From Planctomycetaceae bacterium (GTDB taxonomy: Bacteria > Planctomycetota > Planctomycetia > Planctomycetales > Planctomycetaceae): a DNA stretch of 64,000 nt. The DNA lies in the NCBI GenBank assembly GCA_021732995.1, contig JAKFWA010000084.1, positions 182,237 to 246,236 of the forward strand, read 5' to 3'. The notes beneath the pieces are model-generated. The model was not told where the DNA came from, searched no databases, and was given only the letters and a program-made list of their open reading frames with translations. This document shows positions 59,334 to 64,000 of the stretch, one piece after another (within the stretch, counting starts at the first letter, position 1; every line of letters begins with the position of its first letter). Both the position numbers and the translations under genes were made by a program.

Positions 59334-59349
59334 GTTTGCTCTGCGTGGC

Positions 59350-60099
59350 TCAATCCTTGACGACAACCAGCTTGAGTTCGTTGGATGCGTCGGCCCCCGT
59401 TGAGGGATGGCCGGTCACTTTGATGGCAAAGTTGCCGAGCGAGGCATCATTAGCACCGGTGAGCGTGATCTGAGTTTCGGAGTCACCATGTTTGATAACA
59501 GGCGAGGCAGGCTTGAGTGACACGCCTGTCGGCAAGTCGCCAAACTTCAACGCGACGTCTTGATCGAAAGTTTTGTCGCGACTGATACCAATCGAAACGG
59601 TCTGCGACTCACCTTGTTTAAGAGACGTGGACAGAGTCGGTACGCTCAATGTGAATGAGTCCTTTGCTGCGACGCTGAGTTTGAAATCAACCTGAGCGTC
59701 ACCGCCCTTGGTGGGATGTCCGGTGACCTTTACCTGGAAGCTGCCAACAGGAGCTTCGTCGCCTGCGGTGAAAGTGACCTTCGTCTCTGTGTCCCCGTGC
59801 TTGATGACCGGGCTTTCCGGGTCGATTGTTACTCCCTTGGGCACGTTGGCGAACTTCAACGTGACGTCTTCATCGAAGTTCTTGGCTCGCTTGATACCAA
59901 CCGTGGCCTCAGTTTTCGCACCCTGTTGAATTGAGGATGACATGACTGGCACGCTCAGATTGAACGTGTCGTCTGTCTGTCCGAAGGCCGGCTTCTTGAC
60001 GTTTGTGTCGGTCGTTCCTGGTCCACCCGGTGTGCCTTGCGTGCAACCGATTGCCGCAACCAGCATCGGCACGAGTAAACTCGTAAATGAAATCTTCAT
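59350..60099 (-). CDS. Lipoprotein with two Ig-like repeat domains
   Basis: ATG 60099 is preferred over GTG 60114. The signal peptide ends in a lipobox (LVAAIGC). After a Gly/Pro/Thr linker, two repeats of about 95 residues share VPxxSxSxxQG, DVxLKFxxxPxGV, SPVIKHGDxET and KVTGHP. They look like domains of the NEW3/Ig-like type. Lipid-anchored, probably periplasmic or outer-membrane protein of unknown function. Confidence 0.82.
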   Translation of the reverse strand: MKISFTSLLVPMLVAAIGCTQGTPGGPGTTDTNVKKPAFGQTDDTFNLSVPVMSSSIQQGAKTEATVGIKRAKNFDEDVTLKFANVPKGVTIDPESPVIKHGDTETKVTFTAGDEAPVGSFQVKVTGHPTKGGDAQVDFKLSVAAKDSFTLSVPTLSTSLKQGESQTVSIGISRDKTFDQDVALKFGDLPTGVSLKPASPVIKHGDSETQITLTGANDASLGNFAIKVTGHPSTGADASNELKLVVVKD

Positions 60100-60209
60100 A
60101 AGAAAGCGATTCACGTTAAAGGTCGGAACTCAGCCGCACTCGCTGTCTGCGAAGGAAGCTTCTAGTCCGTGAAACAGGTTGGTCTTCAAAAAATGGGACG
60201 CGCGGTGCG

Positions 60210-60545
60210 TTAGAAACCGGGAGCGGGAGCGGGAGCGGGCGATTGCAGCGTAGCTGGCTGCGCCGTCGCGTTGCTCATCGGACCGGCAGCACTGAATCCC
60301 TGAACCTGCACCCCACATGTGGGCTGCGGGGTCCAGCAGGCGTTCGCGACGTAGTTCGTTTGCTGATAACAGCAGCTATTTGAGCGATTGCTGTGATAAT
60401 GGTTCTGGTACGCATAATTGCTGTTCTGGCAGCAGCCGTTGTTCCAGTACTGACTCCGCCAGCTACGGGCCTGGGCGTCTGACGATCCCAGAGTCAGAGT
60501 GACCGCTGCGGCGAGCAGACTCAACGACAATAGTTTTTGAAACAT
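60210..60545 (-). CDS. Cys/Asn/Gln-rich secreted protein
   Basis: ATG 60545 has AAGGA nine nt upstream. The signal peptide (FQKLLSLSLLAAAVTLTLGSSDAQA) is followed by a short mature protein with NNGCCQNSNYAYQNHYHSN, SNSCCYQQTNYVANACW, and a Pro/Ala repeat tail SPAPAPAPGF. Six Cys suggest disulfides or metal binding. No family recognised. Confidence 0.75.
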   Translation of the reverse strand: MFQKLLSLSLLAAAVTLTLGSSDAQARSWRSQYWNNGCCQNSNYAYQNHYHSNRSNSCCYQQTNYVANACWTPQPTCGVQVQGFSAAGPMSNATAQPATLQSPAPAPAPGF

Positions 60546-60583
60546 TGCAAGAATTCCTTTAAAGTAACGCGCTGGTGGTGGCA

Positions 60584-60973
60584 TCAGTTTCCAAGTGGGG
60601 ATTCAAGGGCGAGTGAGAAGACTTGCACGATGGTCCCGTTGGTGAAGGCATGCACTATGGCTCCCGTAGCAGGCTCCACCTCGACGGTCGATTCACGAAC
60701 TTGGCGGCCAGTGATCCGCTTGATTGCTTGCCGTAGCGGTTCAGAAGAGCTGGCGAAGAGTTGACGATGAAACTCCTGTACTTGAGCCGCCCCTTCCGAG
60801 CTTTTGGCCAAAGCTTTCTCAGCAGGAGTTAGCGCCTCGTGCAATGTAATGACAAGCGTTTCTTCGCTGAGGACGACGCTTACCGCCTTAGGCGCATGGC
60901 CTGTCGTGCTCATCTGGAACGCATTGACAACGTCCACAATCTCTTTCGCCACTGGATTCGCGATCTTATCCAT
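60584..60973 (-). CDS. MpsC-family (DUF2294) protein
   Basis: 129 residues: DKIANPVAKEIVDVVNAFQM, TLVITLHEALTPAEKALAKS, VQEFHRQLFASSSEPLRQAI, VREST VEVEPATGAIV-type end. Closest in this window to 54131-54598 (same HRQLF and final Val-Phe blocks). No membrane segment. Fourth DUF2294 copy in the window, counting the receiver fusion. Confidence 0.85.
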   Translation of the reverse strand: MDKIANPVAKEIVDVVNAFQMSTTGHAPKAVSVVLSEETLVITLHEALTPAEKALAKSSEGAAQVQEFHRQLFASSSEPLRQAIKRITGRQVRESTVEVEPATGAIVHAFTNGTIVQVFSLALESPLGN

Positions 60974-61299
60974 AGAACCTATCCCAGCGAGTTGCAGCGT
61001 TGCCGCGACTCACCGCAGTTCGACGTCATTCATAACAATGGAACCGCCAGATACATCCATCACAACATGTTGAACGACTTGCTTGCTGTAAGCCGTGCTG
61101 ACCTCACGTCGTAAGAACAATCCGTCTTCGGAGCGGACATCTGGCAGCTTTGAATTGGCTCTCGGCAGACTGTGCAAGCGGGCGACGACTCATTGAGCCA
61201 GGTCGTCGTTAGCCGCCAGCATCCGTTCTGAAGACGGTGAACACGCAGATAGAACGTGCAATTGAACATCCGCTAGCACGGCAGAATCACAGCGGAGAA
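60974..61299. other. Intergenic gap
   Basis: About 325 bases between a DUF2294 gene and the Gly/Tyr-rich protein, both minus. I see no gene or element in it. Confidence 0.4.
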
Positions 61300-61704
61300 T
61301 TACCACCAACCACCTTGCGAGGTGTAAACTCCAATTCCAAAGGGCCGATGTGCGGGAGCGTAGGACTGACCATAATATCCCGAGTTCCCGTAACCGTTGT
61401 AGTAGGCTCCGCCATTGCCGTAGTTATATCCACCATTGGACGGATACTGGTAAGCACTGCCAGAGCCGTACCCGTGACCGTATGGCCCATTCCCATATCC
61501 CGAGTAACCGCGGCCACCGCCGTAGTTCGGTCCATATCCGTTGTAGTAGCCCTGCCCTGAGCCGCCGTAATAGCCTTGGCTATACCCATTGTATTGAACT
61601 CCGCCGCGGCCGATCACCAGGCTTTGTGCCTGAGCATCCGTTAGCGGAAGAGTGGCGGCAAAACAGCCGGCGGAAAGTGCCATCAAGTAAAGTAATGGTT
61701 TCAT
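61300..61704 (-). CDS. Gly/Tyr-rich secreted protein
   Basis: Signal peptide KPLLYLMALSAGCFAATLPL ending at LTDAQA, then a low-complexity mature region of GGYNYGNGGAYYNGYGNSG units with an aromatic spacing, ending YTSQGGWW. Likely a surface or extracellular structural protein. Function unknown. Confidence 0.8.
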   Translation of the reverse strand: MKPLLYLMALSAGCFAATLPLTDAQAQSLVIGRGGVQYNGYSQGYYGGSGQGYYNGYGPNYGGGRGYSGYGNGPYGHGYGSGSAYQYPSNGGYNYGNGGAYYNGYGNSGYYGQSYAPAHRPFGIGVYTSQGGWW

Positions 61705-61756
61705 GATTGATCTCTCGTAAATCCGTTCAGTTCAGTCAAACTCACCCACCATGTGA

Positions 61757-61779
61757 CGGAGCAGCTTGGGGTTGCTCCG
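61757..61779 (-). terminator. Terminator-like hairpin
   Basis: A 9-bp stem (CGGAGCAGC with its complement, one G-U) and 4-nt loop 20 nt past the LTXXQ-like gene. Outer GTG/CAC pairs extend it. No strong U-run. Confidence 0.55.
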
Positions 61780-61799
61780 CCACACGGCAGGCAATAGTT

Positions 61800-62609
61800 C
61801 TACTCAGCCTTCCGCGTTTCAGATTGCGTTACGACCAGCTTCGGAGCGGTCGGCGCGTTTTGTCGATCTGAGCGCAATTGTGTGAGCTGTTCTTTGGTGA
61901 GAATCTTCTCGATCTCCACCAGCTTGTCGGCTTCCAGCGACACCAGCCTGGTATGCAGGCCTTGAATATCTCGGTTCAGTGACCGCAGTTGACCGCGGTA
62001 CTTTTCTTGAACCTTGTCTGCTGTCGCTTCTTGCTCGTCAGTGAGGGTCACGCCCGACGATGCGAGACCTTCTTCGGCTGCATTTGCAGGCTTGGTGGTT
62101 TCCTCGTTGGGAGTGACCTTGGCCTGATTAACTTTGCTGCTCGTCGCTGCAATGGCCTTCTCGTACTGAGCGGTCTTGCGGCGCTGATTGCGGACCTGTT
62201 GCCGCTGAGGTTCGGTCAGGTTGTCCTCAATGGCAGCCAGCAGCGAGGATTCCATGCTGATTGTCTGCATGTACCGGTCGCCGAATTGCTTCCATACCGC
62301 GCCCATCGACTGGTCGTAGTTGTGGACGATCTCCTTGATCTGTTCCTGCTGCTGGGCACTGAGTTTCAGCTTCGCGATACATTCCGGAATCGTCGCTGAG
62401 TCTGGTTGGGCGCGAGTTGCCTGCGCTTTAATGGTAGTCTTGGCCTCAGGAACCGGATCTTTCGCCTGAACCGGAGACAGTGCCAAAGCACTGACAACTG
62501 CCAGGAGGCCGGACGCACGCCAGAACGTGGGCCTCTGCAGAGAAATCACTCCGTTGGAACGCACGTTGCCGACACTAGTCATTGATAGACTCATTTTCTT
62601 CATATCCAT
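61800..62609 (-). CDS. LTXXQ/Spy-like periplasmic stress protein
   Basis: 269 residues, ATG 62609 (ATG 62603 also possible). A signal peptide (SGLLAVVSALALSPVQA) is followed by helical repeats with the LTxxQ signature: LKLSAQQQEQIKEIVHNYDQ, NLTEPQRQQVRNQRRKTAQY, VTLTDEQEATADKVQEKYRG, ILTKEQLTQLRSDRQ. Spy/CpxP proteins bind unfolded proteins in the periplasm. Here the four LTxxQ-like motifs are spread over a long chain. Two tandem leader elements lie directly upstream, the nearer one 64 nt before the start. Confidence 0.82.
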   Translation of the reverse strand: MDMKKMSLSMTSVGNVRSNGVISLQRPTFWRASGLLAVVSALALSPVQAKDPVPEAKTTIKAQATRAQPDSATIPECIAKLKLSAQQQEQIKEIVHNYDQSMGAVWKQFGDRYMQTISMESSLLAAIEDNLTEPQRQQVRNQRRKTAQYEKAIAATSSKVNQAKVTPNEETTKPANAAEEGLASSGVTLTDEQEATADKVQEKYRGQLRSLNRDIQGLHTRLVSLEADKLVEIEKILTKEQLTQLRSDRQNAPTAPKLVVTQSETRKAE

Positions 62610-62672
62610 TCAAAAGAATCGAAACACTTGGCAGATATGCTGCCAGAGAACATTCGCCCCCTGTTAGAGGCG

Positions 62673-62781
62673 AAAAAAATGCCGACGTGGCAGCAGAATC
62701 CTTTGAAGATTCGCCACGTCGGCATACTTACTAACGCGCCCTCCGGCTGTGCCAGATTGCGCTTTATTGAGTCTTCCGAAG
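62673..62781 (-). promoter_or_regulatory. Structured leader element, copy C
   Basis: Minus-strand order: CTTCGGAAGACTC, AAAGCGCA, hairpin GGCACAGCC, GGGCGCGTTAGTAAGTATGCCGACG, terminator stem GCCGACGTGGC/GCCACGTCGGC, then seven U. It ends 64 nt before the LTXXQ-like gene start. Confidence 0.78.
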
Positions 62782-62877
62782 CTTACTGAGTCGTTATAGG
62801 AGCATTGCGAAATCACTGCGTTTTACTGGGTTGAAACCAGTGTACGCCCACGGCAATTCCGGGCTTCGACCCGCCCC

Positions 62878-62986
62878 AAACAAAAAGCCGACGTGACGGA
62901 ACCACTGAAGAGTTCTGCCGCGTCGGCTTACTTATTAACGCGCCTGCCGAGACTTGTCGGACTGCGCAATACTCAGTCATCCGAGA
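62878..62986 (-). promoter_or_regulatory. Structured leader element, copy D
   Basis: Minus-strand order: CTCGGATGACTG, TTGCGCA, hairpin CCGA/TCGG, GGCGCGTTAATAAGTAAGCCGACG, terminator stem GCCGACGCGGC/GTCACGTCGGC, then five U and a short gap. First of the tandem pair with copy C; about 96 bases separate them. Confidence 0.78.
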
Positions 62987-63206
62987 TTTGGTGAGGCACA
63001 GCGACTGTTCTTCAAAAGCACGCTCGCTCTCAACATCACAGGTTGTATCGCAACTCGTCCGGAACACAAGGCGCTCAGCATGTCATTCTCCGAATGATAC
63101 TACTTGCCGCAAAATGAGCGGGCTTAACCACAATTTGTAGCTCCGTTGCTGACTGACCCATAGCCTTCGCGACTGTCCTTTAACGCAGCAATTTCCAGGG
63201 GTGAAG

Positions 63207-63587
63207 ATGAAGACACAAGGAGAGATTGAGGCGGGGATCTGTCAAGGAATTGCCAGTTTCGAACAGGAATATCTGGGTCGCGGTCCGAAAAATGTCCAGA
63301 CTCATCTGCTAGGGGACCTCCTTGTCGTTCGCCTTCAGGGAGTGCTGACCGTGGCAGAGCAGCAGCTCGTGAAGACTCTCCAGCCAGAAAAGGGGCGGGA
63401 CCTGCTGAAGCAAGTTCGCACTCAGCTCATTGAACTGGCGCGACCTCTCCTCTGTGCGATGATTAAAGCAACGACTGGCGTTGATGTCATCAGCCTGCAT
63501 CACGACATCAGTACGTCGACGGGAGAAGAGCTCATCATCTTCACACTAGCAGAGTCACCAACAGTTCGCGACAAGAAGCTCAAGTAA
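63207..63587 (+). CDS. MpsC-family (DUF2294) protein, stand-alone
   Basis: ATG 63207 with AGGGG upstream; GTG 63201 also in frame. 126 residues: TQGEIEAGICQGIASFEQEYLG, DLLVVRLQGVLTVAEQQLVKT, DLLKQVRTQLIELARPLLCAM, VISLHHDISTSTGEELIIFTL. It matches the standard DUF2294 length and closely resembles the C-terminal half of the receiver fusion at 34908-35795. It is the only gene of this group on the plus strand. Confidence 0.9.
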   Translation: MKTQGEIEAGICQGIASFEQEYLGRGPKNVQTHLLGDLLVVRLQGVLTVAEQQLVKTLQPEKGRDLLKQVRTQLIELARPLLCAMIKATTGVDVISLHHDISTSTGEELIIFTLAESPTVRDKKLK

Positions 63588-63768
63588 TGACCCGGAGATA
63601 CAAAGGGACTCAGGTGAATCTGTGTGAGGCTTGCATTTTTGCTTGACAGTTCAAAAGTCAACTATGATTTGCAATCGAGAAGGGCAGTTCAGACGAACCA
63701 GACATTCAGACATCTATGCGAGTACGGGCATCTCGAGAGGGCTGGAGATTGTCACCGTGATAAAAAAA

Positions 63769-63799
63769 GCAAGAGCCCCTGAAAATCAGAGGCTCTTGC
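63769..63799 (-). terminator. Hairpin terminator, copy of 27478-27508
   Basis: 31 nt, stem of 14 pairs with one mismatch and AAA loop, followed on the minus strand by seven U. Its sequence and its right flank (CGCCCGAGT) match the hairpin at 27478-27508. A gene on the minus strand it should serve is not visible here; the IS end begins eight bases away. Confidence 0.8.
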
Positions 63800-63904
63800 G
63801 CCCGAGTGACCTGCTCCCCATTTTCTGATCCAGGTGGTATGAGAGTTTCCACAGCCCTGACCTTGCCCCCGACTTTGAGCCACGGGGAATGTTAGTGAAC
63901 AATG

Positions 63905-63940
63905 AAATTATCAGCCGGGGCGCGCCCCGGCTGATAATTT
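63905..63940. repeat. 36-bp perfect palindrome at transposase 3' end
   Basis: Two 18-bp arms with no spacer, centre GGGGCG/CGCCCC at 63922/63923. It overlaps the last transposase codons, is followed on both strands by an A/T-rich edge, and could serve as a bidirectional terminator for the IS. Confidence 0.75.
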
Positions 63941-64000
63941 CGCGAACTCGCTCGGCGACCGGTTGCCCAACGCGCTATGCGGACGATGCTCGTTGTAATC
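63911..64000 (-). CDS. IS3-family transposase OrfB (C-terminal end only)
   Basis: The last 29 codons are DYNEHRPHSALGNRSPSEFA followed by KLSAGARPG and stop. YNxxRPHxALxxxxPxxF is the invariant ending of the DDE integrase core of IS3-family transposases. The rest is outside the window. Confidence 0.9.
   Translation of the reverse strand, partial: DYNEHRPHSALGNRSPSEFAKLSAGARPG

Larger units (their letters stand above)
62610..63206. other. Divergent intergenic region with two leaders
   Basis: Holds leader copies C and D in tandem, both on the minus strand. The remaining 220 bases at the right end should contain the promoters of the minus-strand leader and of the plus-strand MpsC gene. Confidence 0.5.
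63807..64000. mobile_element. IS3-family insertion sequence, one end (partial)
   Basis: From 63807 the sequence starts TGACCTGCTCCCC, a TG terminus like IS3-family ends, immediately where similarity to the 27478 hairpin flank stops. It contains the C-terminus of an IS3-type transposase and continues beyond the window. Confidence 0.72.

Overview
The window looks like a chromosomal segment of a planctomycete (Planctomycetota, probably Planctomycetia). This is inferred from content: very large exported proteins with the N-terminal LEDRALLS / SLEPRLVLT type motif, Calx-beta and RTX repeats, a sulfatase with a HAD-phosphatase neighbour, kinesin-light-chain TPR plus CHAT, a MoxR/vWA/beta-propeller cluster, and two cNMP-domain (family 2) encapsulin shells. 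No rRNA, tRNA or CRISPR array was seen.

Layout. 1-12.7 kb holds a TPR-CHAT protein (5' end outside the window), an exported hydrolase, two outer-membrane channel proteins, a decaying arylsulfatase/HAD pair (internal deletion and a Trp-to-stop change), a frameshifted repeat-rich TPR gene and a SnoaL-like exported protein. 13.5-18.2 kb is a family 2 encapsulin operon: two paralogous shell proteins with cNMP-binding-like insertions, then a SufS-type cysteine desulfurase with a long disordered N-terminus (the presumed cargo). 18.9-27.2 kb is a tightly overlapping five-gene cluster that resembles the MoxR-vWA-beta-propeller ternary systems. 27.5-35.8 kb has a 2040-residue Calx-beta/RTX surface protein and a receiver protein fused to an MpsC (DUF2294) domain. 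35.9-40.4 kb is a CheB-CheR-PAS-histidine kinase-receiver fusion. 40.9-47.3 kb is a second giant RTX protein. 48.4-53.7 kb runs on the plus strand: hybrid kinase, flotillin FloA, trypsin-like protease and a SulP-STAS-carbonic anhydrase fusion. 53.7-62.6 kb is a minus-strand series of small stress/envelope proteins (three DUF2294 relatives counting the one at 63.2 kb, two CsbD, DUF3309, DUF883-like, ferritin-like, GlsB-like, lipoproteins, LTXXQ-like). The right edge enters an IS3-family element.

Most notable. Six copies of a ~105-nt structured leader (34.0, 34.1, 40.5, 48.1, 62.7 and 62.9 kb) all lie in sense orientation ahead of genes and all end in an intrinsic-terminator hairpin plus U-run. 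A conserved 5' segment can pair with the left arm of the terminator, which is riboswitch-like logic. Two of the four loci carry the element in tandem. I do not recognise the class. The loci it precedes are a surface adhesin, two sensor-kinase operons (one leading into RR-MpsC, the other into FloA/SulP-CA) and an LTXXQ-like protein, which suggests one signal controlling surface, signalling and stress functions. The two-shell encapsulin/desulfurase operon and the ternary AAA+ cluster are the other candidate systems.
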